A DNA stretch of 63,800 nucleotides from Phaeovulum sp. (GTDB lineage: Bacteria > Pseudomonadota > Alphaproteobacteria > Rhodobacterales > Rhodobacteraceae), in contig NZ_JAUXPI010000057.1 in NCBI RefSeq assembly GCF_030684035.1, forward strand, positions 1 through 63,800. The letters run 5' to 3'. The translations under genes and the position numbers were made by a program. Below the pieces are notes generated by a model. It was not told the DNA's origin and searched no databases. It saw only the letters and a list, made by a program, of their open reading frames with translations. Below, piece by piece: positions 1 through 8,651 of the stretch; the stretch's first letter is position 1; every line of letters begins with the position of its first letter.

Positions 1-139
1 CCAGTCTGCCCGAAAGCGGGCGCGCCGCCGCGGATGCGGCTCCGAAACCGCAAAATCGATGCCATTTGCCCGAAAAAGGTGCCCCAGCGACGCTCAGACG
101 GCCATCTCGGCGAAGCCGAAGCCGTTAATCAGACGTTCC

Positions 140-145
140 TATAAT
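140..145 (+). promoter_or_regulatory. possible -10 element ahead of the haem-protein gene
   Basis: A TATAAT hexamer lies 33 bases before the start codon at 178, in a short AT-richer stretch. I see no convincing -35 hexamer at normal spacing, so this is only a candidate. A good GGGAGG Shine-Dalgarno precedes the ATG. Bases 1-139 hold no gene I can support. Confidence 0.25.
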
Positions 146-177
146 GCTGCAATGCAATATATCGTGGGAGGACGTCA

Positions 178-1551
178 ATGCAACAAGTCAAAATCATCGG
201 GGCCGCCGCCTTGTTTGCCGGCACTCTGATCGTGGTCTGGGTCACGCATGGTACCGGAATCGTGCGCAATGATCCGGCGCGCAACATCTCGATTCCCGAT
301 CAGCTGACGGTGCCATTTCAGGTGCAGGCCGCCTACAATGACACCACCATGTTCTTTCGCTATCGCTGGCCCGCGGCCCGCCCCGGCATCTTTCACGATG
401 TGATGCGGTATGAGGATGGCAAGTGGGTCACCGAGGGCAATGCGGTGCCAGGCTCCGAGCCGAACGGCCTGCACGAAGACCGCGTGGCAATGATGCTTGA
501 TGATGGCAGCGTGCCCGAGTTTTCGCGCTACGGTGGATATATCACCATTGGTGCCGGGCTTGAGGGGCTGACCGACGAGGCCCCCGAAGTGGTCACCAAA
601 TACCTTCCGGCAACGCGCAACCAGCTTGGCCAGTGGGATGACATGGCCCCCGACGGCACGCTGGCGACATTGCGCGACGCGGGTTATTTTCTCGACCTCT
701 GGCACTGGCGCGGCGGCCGCTCGAACCCCATCGGGCAGGCAGATGACCAGAATATCAGCACCGGGCGCGATGGCGATGCCGGAACTGCCTCCTATTCGAC
801 CAATTTCGACAATGCGCTCGGTCAACCCCGCGTGATGTTCGACCCCGTGGTCGCGGGTTACAAGGCGCTGAACTGGGATGATGTGGTCGCAGGCCGGGTC
901 TCGCAAGACCAGGTCTATGCGCTGATCGAGGGGCAAGTGCTGCCCTATGACCCCGATGCGGGCTGGAAAAACGGCGACGTGTTGCCCCGGCGTATTCTCA
1001 AACCCGGCACCGGCTCGCGCGGCGATATCGGCGTGCTCGGACAGGGCCGCTGGGCCGCTGGCTTTTGGGATGTGACATTGACGCGCGTGCTCGACACCGG
1101 CAACTCCGCCGATGACAAGGCCCTGCGCGACCTCGGCAGCTATACCACCGCCTTTGCAATTCACCGCAATGCCACCGGGCTGCGCTGGCATTATGTATCG
1201 CTGCCGCAGACATTGGGTCTCGGCCGCGATGCCGAAATCATCGCCACCAAATTTGCGGGCGAAACCCCTACCTGGGGTAATACCTGGACCGAGATCACGC
1301 TATTCTATCCAGGTCAGGTAACATGGCCAATGCTTAACAGTGCCTCGCACGCCGGGGCCGAATACATCGCGAAAGGCGTTCCGGTAAAATATCGCCACAG
1401 CCCGGAGCAGCTTACCCAATACGGAATCGAGGTCGAGTTCAAATCGGAAATCAGGCCGCAATGGCTTAAAACGCTGTTCGCGGGGCTGGCGCTGATCGCG
1501 GCCTTCGGGGTGGCGCTCAACCTTGTGCTCGCGCAACGAAAGGAGGTCTGA
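178..1551 (+). CDS. ethylbenzene-dehydrogenase-related haem-binding protein
   Basis: 457 residues with a hydrophobic N-terminal segment (about residues 5-25), a long exported-looking domain, and one C-terminal membrane span (about 432-452) ending in a positively charged tail. The middle resembles the haem-b-binding gamma-subunit domain of ethylbenzene dehydrogenase and related DMSO-reductase-family enzymes, which carries electrons to or from a molybdenum subunit. No molybdoenzyme gene is inside the window; one could lie to the left. The next gene, a small membrane protein, starts 3 bases after the stop, so they are co-transcribed. I infer a membrane-anchored periplasmic electron-transfer protein. 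The substrate is unknown, and the axial haem ligands were not mapped. Confidence 0.65.
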   Translation: MQQVKIIGAAALFAGTLIVVWVTHGTGIVRNDPARNISIPDQLTVPFQVQAAYNDTTMFFRYRWPAARPGIFHDVMRYEDGKWVTEGNAVPGSEPNGLHEDRVAMMLDDGSVPEFSRYGGYITIGAGLEGLTDEAPEVVTKYLPATRNQLGQWDDMAPDGTLATLRDAGYFLDLWHWRGGRSNPIGQADDQNISTGRDGDAGTASYSTNFDNALGQPRVMFDPVVAGYKALNWDDVVAGRVSQDQVYALIEGQVLPYDPDAGWKNGDVLPRRILKPGTGSRGDIGVLGQGRWAAGFWDVTLTRVLDTGNSADDKALRDLGSYTTAFAIHRNATGLRWHYVSLPQTLGLGRDAEIIATKFAGETPTWGNTWTEITLFYPGQVTWPMLNSASHAGAEYIAKGVPVKYRHSPEQLTQYGIEVEFKSEIRPQWLKTLFAGLALIAAFGVALNLVLAQRKEV

Positions 1552-1553
1552 TC

Positions 1554-2108
1554 ATGGGTGCCTACCACACTGTTGCAATTCACTTTCCGATCGCGCTCTG
1601 GATGGTCTCGTCGCTCGCGATCTTCATTCGCGTCGCCACCGATGGCCCACTCGGGCAGGCCATGGACCGCGCCCTCAAGGTGTTCCTCGTGCTGGGCGTT
1701 CTGGCAGGCGCTGTTGCCTGGTCGCTCGGCATCAGCATCTGGCCGTGGGAGACGATTTCCTCTACCCCGATGGGGCGCAACCACATGATGATGGCCAGTT
1801 GGTCGCTTGCCTTCTTCACGCTGCTCGCGGTGACGCGGTTCCTGCAGGGCGATCGCATCTGGCAGGGTGCGTCGCGCTGGATCATGGGCCTCATGGCGCT
1901 GATCGGGGTGATCCTGGTGGGCATCACCGGCACGCTTGGCGGGCATTTGCACGGCAGCTACACCGAGGTTGCCGAATGGCTGCGCCTGGCCGGATGGGAA
2001 GTATACTCCACCTTCTATGTGCCAGACGGTACGATCTGGCTCATGCTCGGGGTCGCGGTGGTAATGCTCGGCCTCGCCTTCCTGAAGCTTGGCAAGTCCG
2101 AAGGCTGA
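1554..2108 (+). CDS. DUF2231-like integral membrane protein
   Basis: 184 residues with four or five membrane spans. Conserved-looking histidines sit near the start (YHTVAIHFPIALW) and in the middle (MGRNHMMMAS, GGHLHG), the pattern of DUF2231-like membrane proteins and small b-type cytochromes where histidines can ligate haem. It starts 3 bases after the haem-domain gene, with a GGAGG site inside the end of that gene, so the pair probably forms one membrane electron-transfer unit. The function is inferred from context only. A GC-rich palindromic stretch follows (about 2128-2156) before the convergent gene. Confidence 0.6.
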   Translation: MGAYHTVAIHFPIALWMVSSLAIFIRVATDGPLGQAMDRALKVFLVLGVLAGAVAWSLGISIWPWETISSTPMGRNHMMMASWSLAFFTLLAVTRFLQGDRIWQGASRWIMGLMALIGVILVGITGTLGGHLHGSYTEVAEWLRLAGWEVYSTFYVPDGTIWLMLGVAVVMLGLAFLKLGKSEG

Positions 2109-2161
2109 ACCTGCCCGACGCCATTCGAAGGCCCCGCGGGATCGCGCCCGCGGGGTTGCGT

Positions 2162-3238
2162 TTACTGCCGCACCCGCGCCGCAAACCCCCGCGCCAGCGC
2201 CACCGCCAGCACGATGCGCAGCACATGATGCGCGGTCACATAGATCACGCTCATTTGCAAACTCAGCGCGATCAGCGCCATTTCGGTAAGCCCGCCCGGC
2301 GCGAAGGCCAGAAACACCGCCGCCACCGGCTCGTGCACGAAATCCGCCAGCGCCACCGCGAAAACTGCCGCCAACGCGATGAAAATGGTCACGTTTACCG
2401 CCGCCAGCCGCAGCGCCAGCCCGAAATAGGCAAGCGGCATTCCGGCAAATCGCACCCCAAGCGAGGTGCCGATGACAATCTGCGTGGCCATGATCGACCA
2501 CAAGGGCGGGCTGGCATCGCTCAGGCCCGAAAGATGCATCGCGGCAGAAACCAGAATTGGCCCGGTAATCACCCCAGCAGGCAGCCGCGAGGCGCGCCCC
2601 AGCGCCAGCCCCAGCGCCGCCGCGCCCAATATCCAGCCCCAGTCGGCCAGACTCAGCACATGCGTCACCACCAGCGAAGCGCCGCCCGCCGAGCCAACCG
2701 CATGGCCGGTGGCAATGGTAAAGCCAAGCGGCACCACGATGATCGTCAGGATCAGCCGCAGGAATTGCAGCATGGTCAGCATGGCGACATCGGCCCCCAT
2801 CTCTTCGCCCATCATCACGGTTTCCACCAGACCACCGGGGGCGGTGCCGAAAAACGTGGTGATCGGGTCAAGCTTGCCGGTGGCGCGAAGGGCGCGGTAG
2901 CCCAGAAGATGCGCAACCGGAATGTAAAGGCAAAGCGCCACCAGCGATGGCCACCAAAGCCGCGCCTCGGCAACGATCTGCGGGGTGAAATTGCCGCCAA
3001 TCGCCACCCCGATGATCGGCACGAACAACAGCCGCAAGTCAGGTGGAAACTGCGGCAACCTGCCAAACGGCTTCAGCCCGGCCAATGCCGCCGCCGCCAC
3101 CGCCAGAAGCGAGCCTAGCAGCATCGGCAGCGGCAGGTGCAACGCGCGGGCCACAAAGCCGCCGCCGGTGCCAAGCGCCAGCGTCAGGGCGAGCGTGGGA
3201 AGATGCGTGCCCTTGGGCATGCGGAGCAGGAAAGCCAT
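2162..3238 (-). CDS. AbrB-family membrane protein
   Basis: 358 residues, almost entirely hydrophobic, with about ten membrane spans and the internal duplication expected of the AbrB (ammonia monooxygenase-like, Pfam AbrB) membrane family. Glycine-rich repeats such as GTGGGFVARALHLPLPMLLG in the first half and ALGLALGRASRLPAGVITGP in the second show the two-fold repeat. The biochemical role of the family is poorly known; older names call members regulators or monooxygenases without good evidence. I chose the ATG at 3238 because the longer reading frame needs a TTG 30 bases upstream. It runs convergently to the haem-protein pair. Confidence 0.7.
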   Translation of the reverse strand: MAFLLRMPKGTHLPTLALTLALGTGGGFVARALHLPLPMLLGSLLAVAAAALAGLKPFGRLPQFPPDLRLLFVPIIGVAIGGNFTPQIVAEARLWWPSLVALCLYIPVAHLLGYRALRATGKLDPITTFFGTAPGGLVETVMMGEEMGADVAMLTMLQFLRLILTIIVVPLGFTIATGHAVGSAGGASLVVTHVLSLADWGWILGAAALGLALGRASRLPAGVITGPILVSAAMHLSGLSDASPPLWSIMATQIVIGTSLGVRFAGMPLAYFGLALRLAAVNVTIFIALAAVFAVALADFVHEPVAAVFLAFAPGGLTEMALIALSLQMSVIYVTAHHVLRIVLAVALARGFAARVRQ

Positions 3239-3304
3239 CGGTGCGCCGTAGTGAGCGGGTCTGCGCAAACCCTCGCACCGCCTCGGGGCGGGCGCAAGCC
3301 GTCG

Positions 3305-3745
3305 TCACGCCAGCGCCGAGGCCCGCCGCGCCGCGATCAGCGCCGCCAGCGCCAGCACGGCAAGCGCCGCCGTCTGCACCCGCGCCGCCACCAGCCCGCG
3401 CGCCAGTTCCATCGGTGCCTCGCGCAGCGCGATGAGCGCGCCAAACTCGCCCGACATAAGCCAGATCAGCGCCGCCACTGCCGCCAGCGCCAGCGCCGCA
3501 AGCAGCCGTGCTGTCAGCCCGGCCAGCGTGAACACCAGCACCGCCAGCAGCGGCATCGCCATCAGCGCCAGAAGCGCCAGACCGGAATTTGCCCAGATTT
3601 CGCTGCGCAGCGCTGCCACCGCCCGCGCCGCCTGCGGGTCATCCACATGCGGCCAAAGCGCCAATGCGCAAAACGCCGCCGCCTGCACCGCGGTCATCAG
3701 CAGCGCCACCCGCCCCCACCAGCGCCCGCGCCACATCGCGCTCAC
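3305..3745 (-). CDS. small membrane protein of unknown function
   Basis: 146 residues with four predicted membrane spans and an alanine/leucine-rich composition. I do not recognise the family. The likely start is the GTG at 3745, whose GTGA overlaps the stop of slyX by four bases, a typical translational-coupling arrangement; a TTG (3748) and an ATG (3736) are alternatives. The layout suggests a slyX-membrane protein operon running left, possibly into the AbrB-family gene. Confidence 0.6.
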   Translation of the reverse strand: MSAMWRGRWWGRVALLMTAVQAAAFCALALWPHVDDPQAARAVAALRSEIWANSGLALLALMAMPLLAVLVFTLAGLTARLLAALALAAVAALIWLMSGEFGALIALREAPMELARGLVAARVQTAALAVLALAALIAARRASALA

Positions 3746-3945
3746 CAATGCGGCGGGCGCTGGTCGGTCAGCGTCACGCTGCCCCCCGCTTCCGCCTCGC
3801 GTTCGGCTTCGCGCTCGATCAGCAGGCCGATGCGCCGTTCCAGCCGGTTCAGCGCCGCCTCTTGCCGCGCCACCACATCTGAGAGGTCTTCGACCATGCG
3901 CGCCAGATGCGCGATTTCTTCTTCCGCCTTGTCGATCCGCTGCAT
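3742..3945 (-). CDS. slyX: SlyX family protein
   Basis: 67 residues, mostly one amphipathic coiled coil with heptad-like leucines and isoleucines (residues 5-50: [19 protein letters not shown], then [13 protein letters not shown]), ending in the PPHW motif typical of SlyX. The family is widespread in proteobacteria and has no established biochemical function. It stands first in a small leftward operon and is divergent from hisS, with about 120 bases between the starts. Confidence 0.85.
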   Translation of the reverse strand: MQRIDKAEEEIAHLARMVEDLSDVVARQEAALNRLERRIGLLIEREAEREAEAGGSVTLTDQRPPHW

Positions 3946-4068
3946 CGGCTTCCCCTACGCTGCTTGCCCGCCCTGCGGCCTTTCGCTATGACCGCGCGAA
4001 AGCTTGCGCGCGCCAACCCTGCGCGCGCCAGACCTTACCCGAGCCAAACCTTACGCGAGAGTGCCCTA

Positions 4069-5715
4069 ATGGCCAAGGACAAGCCCACCCGCCGCCCGCG
4101 CGCCGAAACCCCAAAAGGGTTCCGCGACTATTTCGGTGCCGATGTGACCGAGCGCAAGGCCATGCTCGATGCCATCGCCGAGGTCTATCACCGCTACGGC
4201 TTCGACCCGCTGGAAACCGCCGCCGTGGAAACCGTCGAGGCTTTGGGCAAGTTCCTGCCCGATGTGGATCGCCCCAATGCCGGGGTTTTCGCCTGGCAGG
4301 AAGATGAGGAAGCTGCCAGCAAGGCAGGCGACTGGCTGGCCCTGCGCTATGACCTCACCGCACCCCTCGCCCGCGTCGCCGCACAATACCGCAACGACCT
4401 GCCCTCGCCCTACCGCCGCTACGCCATGGGCCCGGTCTGGCGCAACGAAAAGCCGGGGCCGGGGCGCTATCGGCAGTTCTACCAATGCGACGCCGATACC
4501 GTGGGCGCCGCGTCGGTGGCGGCCGATGCAGAAATCTGCGCCATGCTCGCCGATGCGCTGGAAGCCGTGGGCATTCCGCGCGGCGATTATGTGGTGCGGA
4601 TGAACAACCGCAAGGTGCTGAACGGGGTGATGGAGGTCGCAGGCATCCTCGACCCCGCCAACCCCGACGCCTACGAGGACGAACGCGGCATCGTGCTGCG
4701 CGCCATCGACAAGTTCGACAAGTTCGGCGAGCCCGGCGTGCGCGCGCTGCTGGGGGTGGGGCGGAAGGATGAGAGCGGCGATTTCACCAAGGGGGCTGGG
4801 CTGAGCGAGGCGCAGGCCGAAGTAATAACGAGGTTCGTGGGAGCGAACCGGGCCGTTGAGACTCTTCTGGGAGGCATTGCTAGCGAAGCGATAGAGCAAG
4901 GCGCACCGTACAGCCGTCTCACGAGAGCCATGTACTCGTTTGAGGAAGAAACGGGAAAACCCACCGCAACCGATCCCGAAGCAGCATTCTATAGAGCATC
5001 GGTCACCACGAAATACCTTCGAGAGCTTGTGAGTGGCTCGGTAGTTGGCCTCGAAGGCGTGGCCGAACTCGAATCCATCGCCGCCCTCCTCGCCGCCCAG
5101 GGCTACGGCCCCGACCGCATCATCATCGACCCCTCGGTCGTCCGCGGCCTTGGCTACTACACCGGCCCGGTGTTCGAAGCCGAACTGACCTTTGAAATTC
5201 TCGACGAAAAGGGACGCAAGCGGCAGTTCGGCTCGGTCGCTGGCGGCGGGCGCTACGATGGCCTCGTCGAACGCTTCACCGGCCAAAAGGTGCCCGCCAC
5301 CGGGGTCTCCATCGGCGTTGACCGCCTGCTTGCCGCGCTGCGCGAAAAGGGCCGCGCCGGGGGCAGCGCCCAAGGCCCGGTCATCGTGACGGTGATGGAC
5401 CGCGACCGGATGGCCGATTACCTCGGCATGGCGGGTGAATTGCGCCGCGCCGGAATTCGCGCCGAGGTCTATCTCGGCAACCCGAAACAATTCGGCAACC
5501 AGTTGAAATACGCCGACAAACGCGCCTCGCCCATCGCCGTGATCCAGGGCGGGGATGAGGCGGCGCGTGGGGTAGTCATTTTGAAAGACCTCGCCCTTGG
5601 TGCGCGCATTGCCGCCGAAGCGAGCCTTGCGGAATGGAAGGCCCAGCCCGCGCAAACCGAGGTGCCGCGCGAAAACCTCGTCGCCGCCGTCCTCGCCATG
5701 CTGGGGCGCGGCTGA
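4069..5715 (+). CDS. hisS: histidyl-tRNA synthetase with an unusual in-frame insertion
   Basis: 548 residues. A class II aminoacyl-tRNA synthetase that charges tRNA-His. Visible are the N-terminal GFRDYF motif, motif 2 with the catalytic arginine region ([20 protein letters not shown]), the histidine-binding motif [13 protein letters not shown], motif 3 ([13 protein letters not shown]), and a C-terminal anticodon-binding domain. I start at the ATG at 4069 ([10 protein letters not shown]), not the longer frame from 3907, because homologues begin near this point. About residues 252-327 differ in composition: GC near 54% against about 68% nearby, with AGA, ATA, CGA and GGA codons rare elsewhere here. 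The protein is some 45 residues longer there than Rhodobacter HisS as I remember it. The frame is open, so the enzyme is presumably functional. Confidence 0.95.
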   Translation: MAKDKPTRRPRAETPKGFRDYFGADVTERKAMLDAIAEVYHRYGFDPLETAAVETVEALGKFLPDVDRPNAGVFAWQEDEEAASKAGDWLALRYDLTAPLARVAAQYRNDLPSPYRRYAMGPVWRNEKPGPGRYRQFYQCDADTVGAASVAADAEICAMLADALEAVGIPRGDYVVRMNNRKVLNGVMEVAGILDPANPDAYEDERGIVLRAIDKFDKFGEPGVRALLGVGRKDESGDFTKGAGLSEAQAEVITRFVGANRAVETLLGGIASEAIEQGAPYSRLTRAMYSFEEETGKPTATDPEAAFYRASVTTKYLRELVSGSVVGLEGVAELESIAALLAAQGYGPDRIIIDPSVVRGLGYYTGPVFEAELTFEILDEKGRKRQFGSVAGGGRYDGLVERFTGQKVPATGVSIGVDRLLAALREKGRAGGSAQGPVIVTVMDRDRMADYLGMAGELRRAGIRAEVYLGNPKQFGNQLKYADKRASPIAVIQGGDEAARGVVILKDLALGARIAAEASLAEWKAQPAQTEVPRENLVAAVLAMLGRG

Positions 5716-6788
5716 TGGCCACCAAGGCCGCCGCCCGCGCCACCGGCACCCGCCTCCTTGCCGCCTTCCGGGCGGCGGGCGCGGTTGAGGTCGAGGCCGA
5801 TATCCTGCAACCCGCCGAGGCGCTGCTTGATCTTTACGGCGAAGATATCCGCGCCCGCGCCTATGTCACCGCCGACCCCTTGCGCGGCGAATTGATGCTG
5901 CGGCCAGATTTTACCGTGCCGGTGGTGCAGGCGCATATGGCCCACGGGGCCGACCCGGCGCGCTATTGCTACCTTGGCGAGGTGTTTCGGGCGCAGGAAC
6001 ACCGCAGCGCCCGCGCCCCCGAATATTTTCAGGCAGGCTACGAGGCCTTTGACCGCGCCGACCCCGAGGCCGCCGACGCCGAGGTTTTCGCGCTGTTCTC
6101 GCGGCTGCTGGCCGCTGTGCAACTTCATGCGGCCATCGGCGATATCGGCCTGTTGATGGATGCGGTGCGCGGGCTCGACACGCTTCCCGCCCGCCGTGCA
6201 GCACTTTTGCGCACGATCTGGCGTCCCGCCCGTTTTCAGGCGCTCCTTGCGCGCTATGCGGCTCCGCCCACCCCCAGCACCAGCCGCGCGGCGCTCCTGG
6301 CGGGGGCGGTGCCGCGCGCGCATTGGGTGGGCCTGCGCAGCGCCGCCGACATGGCCGCCCGGATTGCCGCCTTGCGCGAAGATGCCGCAGCACCGCCGCT
6401 TGCCGCCGCCGAGGTGGCCGGCCTCGCGCGGCTGTTCGCGGTCAGCGCCCCGGCACCGCAGGCGCTGGCAGACCTCACCGCGCTTTGCGCCGAAATCCCC
6501 GCCATCGCCCCTGCGGTTGCCCGCCTTGACCGCCGCCTTGCGGCGCTTGCCGCGCGCGGCGTCGATCTGGCGCGCGTCACCTATCAGGCCAGCCACGGCC
6601 TCGGCACCATGGAATATTACGACGGCTTCGTGTTTTCCTTCACCGCCGCCCGCCCCGACCTGCCGCCCGTCGCCTCTGGCGGGCGCTACGATGCGCTGAC
6701 CTCGGTGCTGGGCGCTGGCCGCTCGATCCCCGCCGTGGGCGGGGTAATCCGCCCCGGCCTTGTTGCCGATCTGGAGGGCCAGCCATGA
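5715..6788 (+). CDS. hisZ: ATP phosphoribosyltransferase regulatory subunit
   Basis: 357 residues. HisZ is a HisS paralogue that lacks aminoacylation activity and pairs with short-form HisG to make the first enzyme of histidine synthesis, giving it feedback control. The fold is recognisable from LRPDFTVPVVQAHM and RYCYLGEVFRAQE in the motif 2 area, YQASHGLGTMEYYDGFVF, and the C-terminal SGGRYDAL. Its ATG overlaps the hisS stop (TGATG), and its own stop overlaps the hisG start (ATGA), so hisS-hisZ-hisG is a translationally coupled operon linking tRNA charging with histidine synthesis. Confidence 0.9.
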   Translation: MATKAAARATGTRLLAAFRAAGAVEVEADILQPAEALLDLYGEDIRARAYVTADPLRGELMLRPDFTVPVVQAHMAHGADPARYCYLGEVFRAQEHRSARAPEYFQAGYEAFDRADPEAADAEVFALFSRLLAAVQLHAAIGDIGLLMDAVRGLDTLPARRAALLRTIWRPARFQALLARYAAPPTPSTSRAALLAGAVPRAHWVGLRSAADMAARIAALREDAAAPPLAAAEVAGLARLFAVSAPAPQALADLTALCAEIPAIAPAVARLDRRLAALAARGVDLARVTYQASHGLGTMEYYDGFVFSFTAARPDLPPVASGGRYDALTSVLGAGRSIPAVGGVIRPGLVADLEGQP

Positions 6789-7492
6789 GCCTCAAGCTCG
6801 GTGTGCCCTCGAAGGGCCGCCTGATGGAAGATACCTTCGCCTGGTTCGCCGAACGCGGCGTGGCGCTCAGCCGCAACGGCAATGCACGCGAATATGCCGG
6901 TGCCGTCGATGGTGCCGACGGGGTGGAACTGGTGCTGCTTTCGGCGGGCGAGATCCCGCGCGAACTGGCGGCGGGCCGCATTCACCTTGGCGTCACCGGA
7001 TCGGACCTCGTGCGCGAGCGGCTGGCCGATTGGGAAACCGAGGTTCTGGCGCTGGCACCGATGGGCTTTGGCCATGCCGACCTGATCATCGCCGTGCCCG
7101 CCGCCTGGGCCGATGTGGAAAGCCTCGACGATCTCGATGCGGTCGCCGCCGCATTTCGCGCTCGGCACGGCTTTCGGCTGCGCATCGCCACCAAATACCA
7201 CCGCCTGGTGCGCGAATTCCTGCGCGAGCAGGGCGTGGCCGATTACCAGCTTGTCGATAGCCAGGGTGCCACCGAAGGCACGGTCAAGAACCTGACCGCC
7301 GAGGCGGTGGCCGATATCACCTCGTCGGGCGAGACTTTGCGCGCCAACCACCTCAAGATTCTGGATGGTGCGCTGATCCACCAGAGTCAGGCAACGCTTT
7401 TTGCCGCCCGCGCGGCGGACTGGGGCAATGGCCGCGCCGCCCGGCTCGCCGCTTTGGCCGCGCAACTCGGCCTGCCGCCGCCCCGGCTCTAG
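6785..7492 (+). CDS. hisG: ATP phosphoribosyltransferase catalytic subunit, short form
   Basis: 235 residues, the length of short-form HisG, which has no C-terminal regulatory domain and needs HisZ. It condenses ATP and PRPP in the first committed step of histidine synthesis. Visible motifs are the N-terminal LGVPSKGRLMEDT, the HLGVTGSDLVRE region, and the PRPP-binding segment DSQGATEGTVKNLTAEAVAD. The four-base overlap with hisZ supports the complex. The operon ends here, with no clear terminator before the repeat region downstream. Confidence 0.95.
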   Translation: MSLKLGVPSKGRLMEDTFAWFAERGVALSRNGNAREYAGAVDGADGVELVLLSAGEIPRELAAGRIHLGVTGSDLVRERLADWETEVLALAPMGFGHADLIIAVPAAWADVESLDDLDAVAAAFRARHGFRLRIATKYHRLVREFLREQGVADYQLVDSQGATEGTVKNLTAEAVADITSSGETLRANHLKILDGALIHQSQATLFAARAADWGNGRAARLAALAAQLGLPPPRL

Positions 7493-7583
7493 GATTCGAC
7501 GCCCGGCAAGCGGGTTCCGCATCGGTGATCCGGTCTGTCATGGGGCGGGCGTGCCCTCGGCCAGACGTGGAGAACGCCCCTCC

Positions 7584-8231
7584 CGGGCGCTCGCGCAGCT
7601 CGGCACTTCGGCCCTCCCCGCAAGGCCGCGAACCGCCCGCGCGGATGCCGGACACCTGCCGTGGGGTGCCGAACATTGGCGGCCCACGGCGCGCTTCCCC
7701 TTCCCCCCCCCCGGGGGGCAGGGGCCGGGTGCTTCGGCGCTCGCCCCCCTGGGGGCAGCGGCGGGTGCCGCCTCCCCCGGTCGGTGTGGGTTCGGCCCGC
7801 CCCTTCGTCGAAACCGTGCGATGATGGCGACGCGGCGCGCTTCCCCCTCCCCATGGGCAGCGGCAGGGGGCTTCGGCGCTCGCCCCCCCGGGGGCAGCGG
7901 CGGGTGCCGCTTCCCCGGTCGGTGTGGGCTCGGCCCGCCCCCTCGTCGAAACGGCGCGATGAGGGCGACGCGGCGCGCTTCCCCCCCCCCCCGGGGGGCA
8001 GGGGCTGGGTGCTTCGGCGCTCGCCCGCCTGGGGGCAGCGGCGGGTGCCGCCTCCCCCGGTCGGCATGGGCTCGGCCCGCCCCCTCGTCGAAACCGTGCG
8101 ATGATGGCGACGCGGTGCTCGCCCCCCCGGTCGGGCGCTCGCGCCGCTCGGCACTTCGGCCATCCCCGCAAGGCCATCAACGGCCCGCGCGGAGTGCCGG
8201 GCAGCTTGTTCGGGATGTCGAACGCTGGCGG
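7584..8231. repeat. compound repeat: flanking copies around three tandem ~140-bp units
   Basis: Three tandem units begin at about 7691, 7837 and 7975 (periods 146 and 138) and run to about 8112. Each starts GCGCGCTTCCCC, holds a C-run/G-run palindrome or a shortened form of it, then GTGCTTCGGCGCTCGCC or close variants, GGGGGCAGCGGCGGGTGCCG, CCCCGGTCGG and CGATGATGGCGACGCGG or a close variant. Flanking them are two diverged direct copies of about 100 bp (7584-7682 and 8133-8231) sharing GCTCGGCACTTCGGCC and CCCCGCAAGGCC. The nested order A-B-B-B-A shows duplication within duplication. The units carry no gene. Confidence 0.8.
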
Positions 8232-8624
8232 TAAGCTCGCGTCAGCGCGTTGACCCCTGCGAGCGGGGCATGCCATCGCGGGCAGCGTGTGGCTGCGGCC
8301 AGTTGACCCGGTCAAGCCATCGTGCCGCCAGCGCAGAACCGCGCCTGGCACTTGCCCACCCAGCGAACCAAGACGGCAAGGGCGGCGACCTCTGCCGCCC
8401 GCTGCCCCGCCATCATGCGGGCGACGATTGGCTCTCGACGTCAAAGCGCAAGCGGGCACCCTGTTGCGGGGTGTTCATCCCTCGGGGTCCGCGGCCAGAG
8501 TATGGCGATTGCAGCCAGACCCCGTTCCGGGTGTCCCCCCGGAGGCGGCGCAACCGGCGCGCAGAATTCCTTTCCAACCGGTTAACGGAATTTCAGGAAG
8601 CGTTTCAAAAGAACGGGTTAGCGC

Positions 8625-8644
8625 GCATAACACGCGTGTTATGC
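8625..8644. promoter_or_regulatory. perfect 20-bp palindrome downstream of purK
   Basis: GCATAACACGCGTGTTATGC is its own reverse complement. It lies 7 bases beyond the purK stop. With no spacer it could be a protein-binding dyad, or a hairpin at the 3' end of purE-purK mRNA. There is no adjacent T-run on the minus strand, so a simple intrinsic terminator is not supported. Confidence 0.45.
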
Positions 8645-8651
8645 CGCCGCC

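Larger units (their letters stand above)
7493..8651. other. 1.16-kb gene-free interval between hisG and purK
   Basis: I find no credible gene on either strand. Long open frames exist only because the DNA is extremely GC-rich and repetitive, and their translations are low-complexity Pro/Ala/Arg/Gly. The left two-thirds are the tandem and flanking repeats listed separately. Bases about 8235-8620 are unique sequence with no recognisable feature. A perfect 20-bp palindrome sits at 8625-8644, just past the purK stop. Confidence 0.7.

Noticed and set aside
175-1191. Long minus-strand open frame opposite the haem-domain gene (338 residues).
   Set aside because: It mirrors a real plus-strand gene in GC-rich DNA. 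The translation has no recognisable domain and no ribosome-binding site.
3907-4068. N-terminal extension of hisS by 54 residues.
   Set aside because: The extension is not protein-like, and homologues begin near MAKDK; the ATG at 4069 is the better start.
4066-5655. Long antisense open frame across hisS (529 residues).
   Set aside because: hisS is certain on the other strand, and the antisense translation is low-complexity with no family features.
7353-8459. Several open frames of 100-370 residues over the repeat region on both strands.
   Set aside because: All arise from GC-rich repeats without stops. They are repetitive Pro/Ala/Arg/Gly translations with no start-site support.
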